The notes under the pieces were generated by a model. It did not search any database and had not been told where the DNA came from. It saw only the letters and a list, made by a program, of their open reading frames with translations. A DNA stretch of 64,000 nucleotides from Capnocytophaga sp. ARDL2 (GTDB taxonomy: Bacteria > Bacteroidota > Bacteroidia > Flavobacteriales > Flavobacteriaceae), in NCBI RefSeq assembly GCF_041530365.1, contig NZ_CP168034.1, forward strand, positions 434,001 to 498,000, in the 5' to 3' direction. Shown here in pieces: positions 28,846 through 37,837 of this stretch. Numbering within the stretch: position 1 is the stretch's first letter; every line of letters starts with the position of its first letter. The position numbers and the translations under genes were made by a program.

Positions 28846-29195
28846 TTATCTCAAGCGTTTGATAGGACCTGTCATATTTTCCAAATCCTCTTGGGTTTGT
28901 TTGATTTCGTTTTGTACATTTGCAATGGGATTGAAAGTATCAGTATCCAACGACTTTTTCAAATCGTCATACCCCATTTGTTTTTTGATGTTTTCAGTAC
29001 TTTCTTTGATTTCTTTAGTCAAAGCTTCGGTATCAACCGTTTTGTTGATTTCGTTTTTGATATCGTTGGTCGCATTTTTTACTTGTGCAATGATTTTGGC
29101 TACACTACGAGTAAATTCAGGGATTTTTTTGGCCCAAAAATCAATAGTACCGTTACAAGAATTAATAATATTTCGCTAAAATCGATTCCTAACAT
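28846..29195 (-). pseudogene. tatA: TatA/TatB-type twin-arginine translocase subunit, frameshifted
   Basis: The ATG at 29195 opens with a membrane helix of the TatA type (GIDFSEILLILVTVLLIFGP). The frame is then lost in a run of seven A (29124-29130 on the + strand) and ends after 31 codons. With one more A it continues IPEFTRSVAKIIAQVKNATN and on to KRLR at 28848, giving a 116-residue TatA-like protein with an amphipathic helix and a charged tail. TatA forms the pore that exports folded proteins. A homopolymer sequencing error is the simplest explanation; a true knock-out is possible only if another tatA exists. Confidence 0.8.
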
Positions 29196-29237
29196 GTTTT
29201 GAATATTTTTTATCTTACAAAGGTAGAACTTCCAAAA

Positions 29238-29975
29238 TTATTTTTTCAATGATTCTTGATATTCTTGCAATATCTGATTGAATTCTACCGCTTTTTTACT
29301 CATCAAAAAGTCTCTTTCTTCTATGAAATTGGTATTTCGTTTTGCAATAGAAACCAAATATGAATCATTGATGATATAATAGCCAAATGCCATAACATAT
29401 TCAGGCTGAATTTTTAGATATTCTGTAAAATAGTTTTGATCAAATTGATTGATTAAATTTTCCACTTTTAGATATTCTCTTTCGATTTCCACCGCTTGAT
29501 TTAGCATTTTGCTTCTACCTGTAATGTAGTTTACCAAAGCATCTACAGGAATAATCCCTCCACCAGAAGTGGTTGCTCTCATCAACGCTCGTTGAGTTGC
29601 GGTATAGTCGTTGGGTTTTCCAAAGCCCAAAGATTCTGAATTGATAGTTCGGTCGATATAGATTTCGTCAAGGATATTTACACTGCGTTGCATAGTAATA
29701 AAAATCAAAGATTTTTTTAAATCCTCTTTTTTTACTACATATTGCACCCCTGTCATGTGTACTGCACTGAAATTGAGTACATCTCCTTCTTTTGCTTCGA
29801 TGTTGAAATAGCCTCTTTTTTCACTTTCTGTATAGACTCCCGTAGTGGTGTTATGTATGATAATTCCTTCCAAATCACGAGATTTAGAAACGATTTTTCC
29901 AACGATTTTTTCCTGAGCTATGGCAGAAAATAAGGAAAAAAAGCAGAGGAAAAATAAAACAATTTTTTGATTCAT
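29238..29975 (-). CDS. Secreted carboxypeptidase-regulatory-like domain protein
   Basis: A 245-residue product with a signal peptide (KIVLFFLCFFSLFSAIAQ) followed by a CarboxypepD_reg-like beta domain (VGKIVSKSRDLEGIIIHNTTTG, about residues 24-45), as found at the N-terminus of TonB-dependent receptors and in small flavobacterial envelope proteins. The rest is helical and has no recognised domain. It lies 40 bp upstream of tatA on the same strand. Confidence 0.75.
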   Translation of the reverse strand: MNQKIVLFFLCFFSLFSAIAQEKIVGKIVSKSRDLEGIIIHNTTTGVYTESEKRGYFNIEAKEGDVLNFSAVHMTGVQYVVKKEDLKKSLIFITMQRSVNILDEIYIDRTINSESLGFGKPNDYTATQRALMRATTSGGGIIPVDALVNYITGRSKMLNQAVEIEREYLKVENLINQFDQNYFTEYLKIQPEYVMAFGYYIINDSYLVSIAKRNTNFIEERDFLMSKKAVEFNQILQEYQESLKK

Positions 29976-30177
29976 TTGAAAAAAGTTTTGTCAGTGATTA
30001 TTGAAAAGGTAAATGTAAGGATAAATTTCCTTATTTTTGGCTAAATTACTATCAACCTTCGTATAATCTTAGATTTTTTCCTGCTAATTGTACTTTGCAA
30101 AATTGTCTATCATTACTTTTAAAGAAACTTTTACACTTCATCACAAAAAAAAGTATAATTTTGGCAAAACATTTTTC

Positions 30178-31395
30178 ATGATAAAACTCCTGTTTATTGG
30201 CATTTTGGTATTGACCTTTTTAGGTGAAATATACACAATACATTTATTGAAAAAAATCACCAAGAAAAATTGGGTGGTCGTTGCCTATATTTTTGTACTA
30301 CTCATCATTTTTGGTGGAATATTTTACTATTTCAATCAGGTAAAAACCGAAAAAGGGCAAACTGCTCAAAGTATGCAAATATTGGCATTTTTATTGTTTT
30401 TTACCTTGCCAAAAATACTTTTTAGCCTTGTATTATTTCTCGAAGACATCTTCCGATTATCCAAATGGATTACGACTAAATATTTCCTCAAAAGAGATGT
30501 GTCCAACAAGCGAAATGTCTTTTTACTCCGCACGGTTTTGACACTTTCTGCTATTACTGCTGTTTGCATTTTGTACGGAATTTTTATTGGAAAATACAAC
30601 TATCAGGTACGAAATCAATCGATAGAATTTGCAAATCTTCCTCAATCTTTTGATGGATTAAAAATACTACAACTGTCAGACTTTCACACAGGAAGCTGGG
30701 ACAATGAAGAGGCAATACGCAAAGGTATAGAAAAAATCAATCAGCAAGATTTTGATTTATTGGTATTTACAGGAGATTTTGTAAACAATAAAGCCGAAGA
30801 AGCCCAACCTTGGATTCCATTTTTACAACAAATAAAAACTCCACGATATGGAAAATATGCCATTTTGGGCAATCACGATTATGGTGAATATGTAAATTGG
30901 TCTTCTGATTTTGAAAAGGAGAAAAACTTTAGAAAAATCAAGGAAAACATTCAAAAAAGTGGATTTCAATTATTGCTCAACGAAAATATTCCGATTGTCA
31001 ATCAGCAAGATACCATTCATTTGTTAGGAGTTGAAAACTGGGGTAAAAACTTCAAGCAAGTAGGCGATTTGAAAAAAGCGACGGATAGTATTTCCAAAGA
31101 CGCATTCAAAATTGTACTTACTCACGACCCATCTCATTGGTATGCAGAAATCGTAGGACATGTACAAGACTATCAACTTACGCTTTCAGGACACACCCAC
31201 GGATTGCAATTTGGCATCAAACTCTTGGGTTGGGAGTGGTCGCCATCCCAGTGGTTTTATCCACAATGGGGCGGTTTGTATCAGCACAAACGACAATATT
31301 TGTATGTCAATCGTGGCTTTGGTTTTCACGCTTATTCAGGTCGTGTAGGTATCATGCCCGAAATAACCGTTTTAGAGTTGAAAAAAGGGAAGTAA
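30178..31395 (+). CDS. Membrane-anchored metallophosphoesterase
   Basis: The 405-residue protein (ATG at 30178; a TTG at 30088 would add an unlikely leader) begins with four or so membrane segments (about 1-140), followed by a calcineurin-like phosphoesterase domain with all five metal motifs: LQLSDFHTG, VFTGDFVN, LGNHDYG, VLTHDPSH and LSGHTHGLQFG. This layout resembles the YkuE/YaeI group of membrane-linked phosphodiesterases, whose substrates are lipid-type esters. It lies alone between a secreted protein and the convergent hemW. Confidence 0.85.
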   Translation: MIKLLFIGILVLTFLGEIYTIHLLKKITKKNWVVVAYIFVLLIIFGGIFYYFNQVKTEKGQTAQSMQILAFLLFFTLPKILFSLVLFLEDIFRLSKWITTKYFLKRDVSNKRNVFLLRTVLTLSAITAVCILYGIFIGKYNYQVRNQSIEFANLPQSFDGLKILQLSDFHTGSWDNEEAIRKGIEKINQQDFDLLVFTGDFVNNKAEEAQPWIPFLQQIKTPRYGKYAILGNHDYGEYVNWSSDFEKEKNFRKIKENIQKSGFQLLLNENIPIVNQQDTIHLLGVENWGKNFKQVGDLKKATDSISKDAFKIVLTHDPSHWYAEIVGHVQDYQLTLSGHTHGLQFGIKLLGWEWSPSQWFYPQWGGLYQHKRQYLYVNRGFGFHAYSGRVGIMPEITVLELKKGK

Positions 31396-31462
31396 TTGTA
31401 TTTAGATATAAAATCAAAGCCCAATCATTTGCGATTGAGGTTAGCTATTTCAGCAAACTACC

Positions 31463-32584
31463 CTACACCCAAAACAAATCTGCCGAAATCCCATCGGAGA
31501 AAAACTTTCCTTTCAGAGTGGTTTTTAGTTGATTGTTTTCTATAATCAATTGTTCTTTGTGTAAATATTTCTGACTGTTTTTTAGCAAATATTTATAAAA
31601 ATCTTCTCCGTAATCACTGCGTATTTTTTGTAAATCCACACCCCAATGTGTACGCAATCCCGTCATAATGTATTCGTTGTAGCGGTCGGCAAGGGAAAGC
31701 TGTTCTTTTTCGGAAGGTAATTCATCGTTTTCCAATGCCTTGATGTAAAGCGTATTGTTGGCAATATTCCACGAACGATTTTTTCTGTCAAAACTGTGAG
31801 CCGAGGGGCCAATTCCTATATATTTTTTCCCCAACCAATAGGCAGAATTGTTGCGAGAATAATAACCCTCTTTGGCAAAATTGGACATTTCGTAATGAAT
31901 GTAATTATTTTTGTTCAAAATTTCGACCAATGCCAAGAAATGTTCGTGAGCTTCTTCGTCGTTTAGCGGAGCAATTTTCCCTTTTTTGATGAGATTGTGC
32001 AAGGTTGTTTTTTTCTCTACCGTAAGGGCATAACTCGAGATATGAGGAATTCCCAAGTCGATGAGTGACTGCACATGTTGCAACCAGCGTTTGGTGCTGA
32101 GGTTGGGAATCCCATAAATCAAATCCACCGAAATATTGTCGAAATACTGTGTAGCGATTTTCAAACATTGATAGGCTTCCTCCGCATTGTGGGCTCGGTG
32201 CATCAATTGCAAATCCTTGTCATTAAACGATTGAATACCGATACTCAAACGATTGATTTTGGTTTTGGAAAGTTCGATGATTTTTTCCGTTGACAAATCG
32301 TCGGGATTTGCCTCGAGAGTAATTTCAGGATTAGCGATTACATTATAATGCGAATATACGACCTGCAACAATCGATCGATTTCTTCCGTAGAAAGTACAC
32401 TTGGCGTACCACCGCCAAAGTAGATGGTTTCCACAACTTCACAGATTTCATTTTTTCTCAAAATCAATTCTTTAGCAAGAGCATCGAGCAGTTCGCCTTT
32501 CTTTTTTAGGGAAGTAGAAAAGTGAAAATCGCAGTAATTACAAGCCTGCTTGCAAAACGGAATGTGAATATAGATACCAGCCAT
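31463..32584 (-). CDS. hemW: Radical SAM haem chaperone HemW
   Basis: The 373-residue protein is HemW, formerly called an oxygen-independent coproporphyrinogen oxidase homologue. It has the radical SAM cluster motif CKQACNYCDF (Cys 11, 15 and 18), YFGGGTPS in the SAM region, the ETTLHNLIKKG-like segment, and the HemW C-terminal domain. HemW binds haem and transfers it to acceptor proteins. Its start overlaps the stop of ruvC by one base, so the two are co-translated. Confidence 0.93.
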   Translation of the reverse strand: MAGIYIHIPFCKQACNYCDFHFSTSLKKKGELLDALAKELILRKNEICEVVETIYFGGGTPSVLSTEEIDRLLQVVYSHYNVIANPEITLEANPDDLSTEKIIELSKTKINRLSIGIQSFNDKDLQLMHRAHNAEEAYQCLKIATQYFDNISVDLIYGIPNLSTKRWLQHVQSLIDLGIPHISSYALTVEKKTTLHNLIKKGKIAPLNDEEAHEHFLALVEILNKNNYIHYEMSNFAKEGYYSRNNSAYWLGKKYIGIGPSAHSFDRKNRSWNIANNTLYIKALENDELPSEKEQLSLADRYNEYIMTGLRTHWGVDLQKIRSDYGEDFYKYLLKNSQKYLHKEQLIIENNQLKTTLKGKFFSDGISADLFWV

Positions 32585-33138
32585 TATTTAGAAATACGGT
32601 CTTTGTTTTGATTGACAAACGCTTCCCAGCCGCTATAAGATTTTCCTACCACAGTCTTACCCAAATTGAAAAAATGACACACAGCCACCGCCAAACCATC
32701 CGTACTGTCGAGGTTTTTGGGCAGAGATTTCAAGCCTAAGAGTTGTTGCAGCATTTTGGCTACCTGTTCTTTAGATGCGTTACCATTGCCAGTAATTGCC
32801 ATTTTTATTTTCTTGGGTTCGTATTCGGTAATGGGAATCTGACGCGAAAGCCCCGCTGCCATTGCCACTCCCTGGGCTCTTCCCAATTTGAGCATCGACT
32901 GTACATTTTTTCCAAAAAACGGAGCTTCGATAGCGATTTCGTCTGGGTGATAAGTATCGATGAGTTCGATGGTGCGTTCAAAAATGCGTTGTAATTTTAG
33001 GTAATGGTCTTCCAATTTCGAAAGGTTTAGTTCGTTTAACTGCAAAAAAATCATGGAATTGCGTTCCACTTTTATCAATCCAAACCCCATAATGGTTGTA
33101 CCAGGGTCTATACCTAAAATGATGCGTTCGTGTGCCAA
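32584..33138 (-). CDS. ruvC: Holliday-junction endonuclease RuvC
   Basis: RuvC cuts Holliday junctions together with RuvAB. The 184-residue protein has the first catalytic Asp in LGIDPGTTIMGFG, the catalytic Glu in IAIEAPFFGKNVQSMLKLGRAQG (about residues 68-90), and the C-terminal DGLAVAVCHFF segment with the last acidic residue. Length and order agree with the family. It forms an overlapping pair with hemW. Confidence 0.97.
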   Translation of the reverse strand: MAHERIILGIDPGTTIMGFGLIKVERNSMIFLQLNELNLSKLEDHYLKLQRIFERTIELIDTYHPDEIAIEAPFFGKNVQSMLKLGRAQGVAMAAGLSRQIPITEYEPKKIKMAITGNGNASKEQVAKMLQQLLGLKSLPKNLDSTDGLAVAVCHFFNLGKTVVGKSYSGWEAFVNQNKDRISK

Positions 33139-33262
33139 AGTTTGTGTGTTTTTTTAAAAAGAGTTGCAAATTACAAATATTTGATTGAAGTTGAATTTTA
33201 AAAATTAAAAAATCGTCAAAGGAATAGAAAATAGTATATTTGCAGATTGAAAAAAAGTAAAT

Positions 33263-34606
33263 ATGGATATAGTAATCAAATTATCTCAGTTTTTATTGAG
33301 TTTGTCATTGTTAATCATTTTGCACGAATTGGGACATTTTATCCCAGCAAAATTGTTTAAAACACGCGTTGAAAAATTTTATTTGTTTTTTGATGTAAAA
33401 TTTTCGTTGTTTAAAAAGAAAATAGGCGAAACTGTTTATGGAATCGGTTGGTTGCCATTGGGTGGTTATGTGAAAATTGCTGGTATGATTGATGAAAGTA
33501 TGGATACCGAGCAAATGAAAAAAGAACCACAACCTTGGGAATTTCGTAGCAAACCTGCTTGGCAACGATTGATTATTATGTTGGGTGGGGTGATTGTCAA
33601 TTTTGTATTGGCATTCATTATATATATAGGTATGGCATGGTATTATGGCGAAAAATATGTTTCAAACGAAAGTGTGAAAGACGGTGTATGGGTGGTTTCT
33701 GACGATTTGAAAAACGCAGGAATGCAAAATGGAGACAAAATTGTTTCTATTGATGGGCAAAAATTGGAAAAATTCAACGAAGCTCAAGCAAAAATATTGA
33801 CAGCAGAAACTGTTGAAGTAAAAAGAAACAATGAAAACATTACCTTGAATCTACCAAAAGATTTCATTGGAAAGCAAATTGAAAACAAAGGTGGAATGAT
33901 GATTTCTGTTCGTTCGCCATTTGTGGTAGGAATGGTTTCTGAAGAATCGGCAAATAAAGAAGTCTTGCAACCAAAAGATTTAATTTTGGAGGTAAATGGT
34001 CAATCTATAAAGTTTTTTGATGAAGCAGATTCCATATTAAAACCTTTTGCTGGACAAGAAGTAGATGCCAAAATCAAAAGAGACGATCAGGTTCAAGAAG
34101 TAAAGTTACGATTGAATGACGAAGGAAAAATAGGAGTAGGATTGGGCATGCTTTCTAATGAAGATTTAGAAAAGATGGGATTGTTTGAGTTGAAAAAAGA
34201 GCAATACAGTTTATTACAATCTTTCTCTGTTGGAATAAAGAAAGGAAAAGATCAATTATTTGGCTATGGAAAACAATTGAAAAAAATCGCGAATCCAGAA
34301 ACAGGAGCCTACAAAGGAGTAGGAGGATTCAAGGCTATCTATGATATTTTTCCTCAAACTTGGAGTTGGGAAATGTTTTGGGGTATTACTGCTATTTTGT
34401 CAATCATGTTGGGAGTAATGAATTTATTGCCAATTCCAGCCTTAGATGGTGGACATGTAATGTTTTTGTTGTACGAAATCGTTACAGGTCGCAAACCGAG
34501 TGATAAGTTCATGGAGTACGCACAAACCGTTGGTTTCTTTATACTTATAGGTTTATTACTGTTTGCAAATGGTAATGATATTTTCAAAGCTATTTTTGGA
34601 AAGTAA
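33263..34606 (+). CDS. rseP: Membrane zinc protease RseP (site-2 protease)
   Basis: RseP cuts membrane proteins within the lipid bilayer, for example anti-sigma factors and signal-peptide remnants. The 447-residue protein has the zinc motif HELGH (21-25) in the first helix, a central PDZ region (about 140-300, GMQNGDKIVSIDGQ), and the NLLPIPALDGGH motif near residue 390. A -7 element TATATTTG lies at 33235-33242, 21 bases before the ATG. Confidence 0.95.
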   Translation: MDIVIKLSQFLLSLSLLIILHELGHFIPAKLFKTRVEKFYLFFDVKFSLFKKKIGETVYGIGWLPLGGYVKIAGMIDESMDTEQMKKEPQPWEFRSKPAWQRLIIMLGGVIVNFVLAFIIYIGMAWYYGEKYVSNESVKDGVWVVSDDLKNAGMQNGDKIVSIDGQKLEKFNEAQAKILTAETVEVKRNNENITLNLPKDFIGKQIENKGGMMISVRSPFVVGMVSEESANKEVLQPKDLILEVNGQSIKFFDEADSILKPFAGQEVDAKIKRDDQVQEVKLRLNDEGKIGVGLGMLSNEDLEKMGLFELKKEQYSLLQSFSVGIKKGKDQLFGYGKQLKKIANPETGAYKGVGGFKAIYDIFPQTWSWEMFWGITAILSIMLGVMNLLPIPALDGGHVMFLLYEIVTGRKPSDKFMEYAQTVGFFILIGLLLFANGNDIFKAIFGK

Positions 34607-34635
34607 AAAAATATGAAAAAAAATGCGAAATAGTT

Positions 34636-34665
34636 TTGTAAGATAAAAAAATGTAACTATCTTTG
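34636..34665 (+). promoter_or_regulatory. Strong Bacteroidota-type promoter for the tRNA-Asn array
   Basis: TTG at 34636-34638 and TATCTTTG at 34658-34665 are spaced by exactly 19 bases. It sits just in front of the degenerate tRNA copy and the two tRNA-Asn genes. Confidence 0.7.
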
Positions 34666-34688
34666 CATCGCAATAAAGGAAATAACAT

Positions 34689-34768
34689 TTCACCTTAGCT
34701 TAGTTGGTTAGAGTTCCGTAGATATGGGATAAATCAGAGGAGTATTTGATAATTCATCAAAAAGGTGC
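34689..34768 (+). pseudogene. Degenerate tRNA-Asn-like copy
   Basis: The 5' part matches the following tRNA-Asn genes almost exactly (CCTTAGCTTAGTTGGTTAGAG), as do a short piece before the T-arm (AATCAGAGG) and the downstream flank. The anticodon arm and T-arm have changed: no normal 5-bp anticodon stem can be drawn, but the outer ends can still pair (CACCTT with AAGGTG). It is the first unit of the tandem array and is probably transcribed, but not a functional Asn tRNA. Confidence 0.5.
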
Positions 34769-34808
34769 AAAATTTTATAAAATATAAATCTTTAAAAAGA
34801 TAGTAGTT

Positions 34809-34882
34809 TCCTCCTTAGCTCAGTTGGTTAGAGCATCTGACTGTTAATCAGAGGGTCCTTGGTTCGAGCCCAAGAGGGGGAG
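34809..34882 (+). tRNA. tRNA-Asn (GTT), copy 1
   Basis: A full cloverleaf: acceptor TCCTCCT/AGGGGGA, D-arm, anticodon arm TCTGA-CTGTTAA-TCAGA with anticodon GTT, and T-arm CTTGG/CCAAG with discriminator G. CA follows at the 3' end. Confidence 0.96.
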
Positions 34883-34922
34883 CAAAATTTTTCATAATAT
34901 AGAGTTTTAAAGGTTAGTAGTT

Positions 34923-34996
34923 TCCTCCTTAGCTCAGTTGGTTAGAGCATCTGACTGTTAATCAGAGGGTCCTTGGTTCGAGCCCAAGAGGGGGAG
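34923..34996 (+). tRNA. tRNA-Asn (GTT), copy 2, attachment site of the island
   Basis: Identical to copy 1 over 74 bases, lying 114 bp further on, so the unit was duplicated in tandem. The 3' part (34955 on) is repeated at the right end of the island, which marks it as the integration target. Confidence 0.96.
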
Positions 34997-35000
34997 CAAA
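34955..35000. repeat. Left attachment site (attL core), 46 bp
   Basis: This 46-bp stretch runs from the anticodon loop of tRNA-Asn copy 2 to just past its end. It is present again, identical, at 51604-51649. Tyrosine recombinases often use exactly this part of tRNA genes. Confidence 0.85.
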
Positions 35001-35008
35001 GAAAATCA

Positions 35009-35038
35009 AGCACTTACAGAAATGTAGGTGCTTTTTTT
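35009..35038 (+). terminator. Terminator at the left edge of the island
   Basis: Stem AGCACTTAC / GTAGGTGCT (one G-U pair) with seven T. It ends the tRNA transcript; a different terminator follows the right attachment site. Confidence 0.8.
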
Positions 35039-35045
35039 ATTTATA

Positions 35046-35070
35046 GACTGAAACATAGCTGAAACATTTT
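35046..35070. repeat. 25-bp terminal repeat, left copy (possible integrase arm site)
   Basis: The stretch contains CTGAAACAT twice, 12 bases apart. The same 25 bases occur at 51468-51492 near the right end, in the same orientation. Confidence 0.6.
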
Positions 35071-35103
35071 TTGTAACTTTGGAAACTCTAAACTACACAC
35101 ATT

Positions 35104-35973
35104 ATGATTCAAAGCACCAGCCAAAAACCAATAGCCTTTTTTGAAGAAGTAGCAACCTACAACGAGAGCAACATATTATTATTTATATCAGAATATTTTC
35201 CAACAGCAAAAATCAATCCTCCTTTTGTAGAATTATCTGAAATGATTTTTGATGAAAATGCGAATCCTTTGGAAATTATAAATAAACAAAAAATAGTGTC
35301 CTTCTGGAGTAGTATTTTACAAGGAGAATTATATAAATCTAAAGAATTGATTTATCAAAATTATTTGAAAGGTACAGAATCCCAGAATAAAGTTTATTTA
35401 AATGTTATTTTCAATACAATTAAGGTAATTATAAAAAAAGGGGAAAAATTCACATTAAACCCATCTTGTTTGTTTTTTCTTAAAGAAATTATTGGTTTTA
35501 TCAATGATAGACTGCTGCTACCTGATATGTCTCCTTTTTTATGGGAAAGCCTTATAAATAAAGAAGAACCTTATTTAGAAGGGACAAATAGTTCGCACAA
35601 AGACTTAATTCTTTCTATTTTTGATTATATGGAAGGAAAAAATGAGCTGGGAGAACAAATACTGAGTAAAGATGATTTTTTATTACTGCTTAAATATACA
35701 ATTTTTCTTGTTGAAAATCAATCGGTACCTGAAATACAAAAACAACTTGAACCTAAATTGAAAAACGGCATTATTTCATTCTCATACTGGGTATTGCATA
35801 AAGAACTATATGACAGCAAAAAAATCAAAGATTGTTTCATTGATTTTTTGAAAAAAGTATTTGTTTGCTTTAAAGGAAACGAAATATCTTCCATCCGAAG
35901 TCAATTTGGTTCAAAAACACGCTTTTATCCGCCTGATTTTTTGTCTGAAATAATTAAAAAATATTCATCTTGA
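35104..35973 (+). CDS. Hypothetical protein of the island
   Basis: A soluble 289-residue protein, mostly helical, with no recognised domain. It lies right inside the left attachment site and before the Xis-like gene. Genes of this kind are often found at this position in small Bacteroidota elements, but no role can be assigned. Codon use and AT content resemble the surroundings. Confidence 0.55.
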   Translation: MIQSTSQKPIAFFEEVATYNESNILLFISEYFPTAKINPPFVELSEMIFDENANPLEIINKQKIVSFWSSILQGELYKSKELIYQNYLKGTESQNKVYLNVIFNTIKVIIKKGEKFTLNPSCLFFLKEIIGFINDRLLLPDMSPFLWESLINKEEPYLEGTNSSHKDLILSIFDYMEGKNELGEQILSKDDFLLLLKYTIFLVENQSVPEIQKQLEPKLKNGIISFSYWVLHKELYDSKKIKDCFIDFLKKVFVCFKGNEISSIRSQFGSKTRFYPPDFLSEIIKKYSS

Positions 35974-36000
35974 AAAGGGTAAAATTACATCTTCTGCATC

Positions 36001-36062
36001 TTATCTACAAAATCATTTAAAAAATACATTTTATCTACAAAAAAAGCTTTATTTCTACAAAA
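36001..36062. repeat. Three iteron-like repeats (TTATCTACAAAA)
   Basis: TTATCTACAAAA occurs at 36001-36012 and 36031-36042, and ATTTCTACAAAA at 36051-36062. Spacings of 30 and 20 bases put them on the same face of the helix. The first nine bases differ by one from a DnaA box. They could be binding sites for the Xis-like protein or a replication initiator of the element. Confidence 0.5.
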
Positions 36063-36163
36063 ATGGAGCTTTTTCTGTATTTCTTCTGTTTTCATCTTTG
36101 CATCATAAAAATTGAAGGACTCAAATTTAACGAGCTCGGAGTTCTTTTAATAAGTTTTTTGAC

Positions 36164-36445
36164 ATGAAAAAAAAAGAATTTGAAAAAATGGATGCACAAA
36201 CGTTTCTTATTACAACGAAACAAATTTTGAGTTTTAGAGAAGCTTTGGTTTACTTAGACATAAGTGAATCCAGTTTGTACAAATTAACATCTAATCGAGA
36301 AATTACCTTTACCAAACCGAATAATGGCAAAATTTATTTCAAGAGAACGGATTTAGATAATTGGATGCTTTCTAACGAACATAAAAGCAAAAGCGATAAA
36401 ATGAATTTTTTAACTTTAAAAATGAATAATGATGGAACAAGATAA
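36164..36445 (+). CDS. Helix-turn-helix DNA-binding protein (excisionase-like)
   Basis: The 93-residue protein has a winged helix-turn-helix of the MerR/excisionase type (LSFREALVYLDISESSLYKLTSNREIT, about 24-50, then KIYFKRTDLDNWML). Such proteins in Bacteroidota elements assist excision or control replication genes. It overlaps the following DUF3987 gene by 17 bases, so the two are coupled. Confidence 0.8.
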   Translation: MKKKEFEKMDAQTFLITTKQILSFREALVYLDISESSLYKLTSNREITFTKPNNGKIYFKRTDLDNWMLSNEHKSKSDKMNFLTLKMNNDGTR

Positions 36446-37742
36446 GATTAAAAAAGTAGATGAAATGAAAAATTTAAAACCTTTTCTTGCAGAGAAAATG
36501 TATGCAAATCTACCTGAAGTTCTAAGAAATGTAATTCAACCCTACAAAGGGAGAGAACGTGATATTGTATTATTATCAAGCATTGGCGTATTAAGTAATT
36601 GTTTGCCTAATATTTTCACTCATTACGATGGAAGATTAATATACAGCCATTTGTATATATTAATAATTGCTCCTCCAGCTTCAGGAAAAGGAGTGATGGC
36701 AAAGTCAAGACTGTTGATAGAAAAAATACATAACGAAAAGATAGATGAAAGTACCAAAAAACGGAGTAGGTATTTAGCTGATAAAGGAGAAAAACCTCTT
36801 CAATGCCCCATTATTGAACTTAAAATATTGCCTGCAAATAGCTCTACTGCTGCAATTTATAAAAATTTCAAATCTTCTAAGGAAGGATTGTTAATTTTTG
36901 AAACAGAAGCTGATACTATGGGAAATATGCTTAAAAATGACTGGAGTAACTACTCTGATGTAATGCGAAAAGCATTTCATAATGAGCCTATCTCCGAAAA
37001 TAGGTTGGGCGATGGGGGCACATACAACGAGGTTAAAGAACCAAAATTGGCTATTGTGATGTCAGGAACTCCCAAACAATTGGCTCCAATTATTCAATCC
37101 AAAGAAAATGGACTGTATTCCAGATTTATTGTATATAATTTTGAAGAATTAGCCTCTTTCAAAAAAGATGTTTTCAGCAGAGAGAAAAAAAATATTGATG
37201 AAATCTTTAAGAAAGAGGGAGATAAGATTTATGAGTTATACAAAAAATTAGAAAAACTTGAAAAGCCTATAGAAATTGCCCTTACAAAACAGCAACAAGA
37301 AGAATTTATCAATTATTTTGATAGAATAACAGAATGGTGTAAGAATCAAGGTTATGAAGAGTTTAACTCCAATGTATTCAGAAATGCTATTATAATGCTT
37401 AAACTGATTATGATTTTCAGCGTTCTAAGGAATATAGACCATATTGCAGAAGAAACGATACTAGAATGTTCAGAAGTAGATTTTAAAAATGCATTATGTG
37501 TTGTAGATAATTCTTTGATGCATACACTTTATATTTTCAAAAGTATGGAAGATATACACTATTTGAATCAGCAAGACGAGGAAATTTTGGACAAATTACC
37601 CACTGATTTTATGAGGTTTCAAGTTATTGAAGCAGGAAAGAGCTTAGGTGTTGCTGAAAGAACTTTGGATGACAAACTCAAACAATGGTCAAGAAAAAAA
37701 ATAGTGAAAAGAATATCTAAGGGTAGATATTTAAAAAACTGA
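36429..37742 (+). CDS. DUF3987 family protein (P-loop, replication-related)
   Basis: A 437-residue protein of the DUF3987 family with a P-loop (IIAPPASGKGVMAKS, about residues 76-90) and FETEADTMGNMLKNDWSNYSDVMRKAF-like features (about 158-184). A C-terminal winged helix follows (GVAERTLDDKLKQWSRKKIVKRI). The family is common in Bacteroidota mobile elements next to Xis-like proteins and is thought to work in element replication as a helicase-like part. A terminator follows the stop. Confidence 0.8.
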   Translation: MMEQDKIKKVDEMKNLKPFLAEKMYANLPEVLRNVIQPYKGRERDIVLLSSIGVLSNCLPNIFTHYDGRLIYSHLYILIIAPPASGKGVMAKSRLLIEKIHNEKIDESTKKRSRYLADKGEKPLQCPIIELKILPANSSTAAIYKNFKSSKEGLLIFETEADTMGNMLKNDWSNYSDVMRKAFHNEPISENRLGDGGTYNEVKEPKLAIVMSGTPKQLAPIIQSKENGLYSRFIVYNFEELASFKKDVFSREKKNIDEIFKKEGDKIYELYKKLEKLEKPIEIALTKQQQEEFINYFDRITEWCKNQGYEEFNSNVFRNAIIMLKLIMIFSVLRNIDHIAEETILECSEVDFKNALCVVDNSLMHTLYIFKSMEDIHYLNQQDEEILDKLPTDFMRFQVIEAGKSLGVAERTLDDKLKQWSRKKIVKRISKGRYLKN

Positions 37743-37770
37743 TTGCAGAACTGCAAAACTTGCAAAACTT
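37743..37770. repeat. TGCAA-rich repeat upstream of the integrase
   Basis: Three TGCA-centred units at about 9-bp steps (TTGCAGAACTGCAAAACTTG and beyond). An imperfect inverted copy lies at 51392-51424 near the right end of the island. Confidence 0.5.
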
Positions 37771-37782
37771 ACAAAAATATCG

Positions 37783-37817
37783 CTGCCTTGATTACCTAAT
37801 TAAAGGCAGTTTTTTTA
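37783..37817 (+). terminator. Terminator after the DUF3987 gene
   Basis: The stem CTGCCTT / AAGGCAG with eight T. It separates the DUF3987 operon from the integrase, which must have its own promoter. Confidence 0.75.
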
Positions 37818-37837
37818 TCAAATCAAAAGTATTAAAA

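Noticed and set aside
28813..29202. + strand frame of 129 codons opposite tatA and PAP2
   Set aside because: It is the antisense shadow of the frameshifted tatA, which has clear family features on the - strand.
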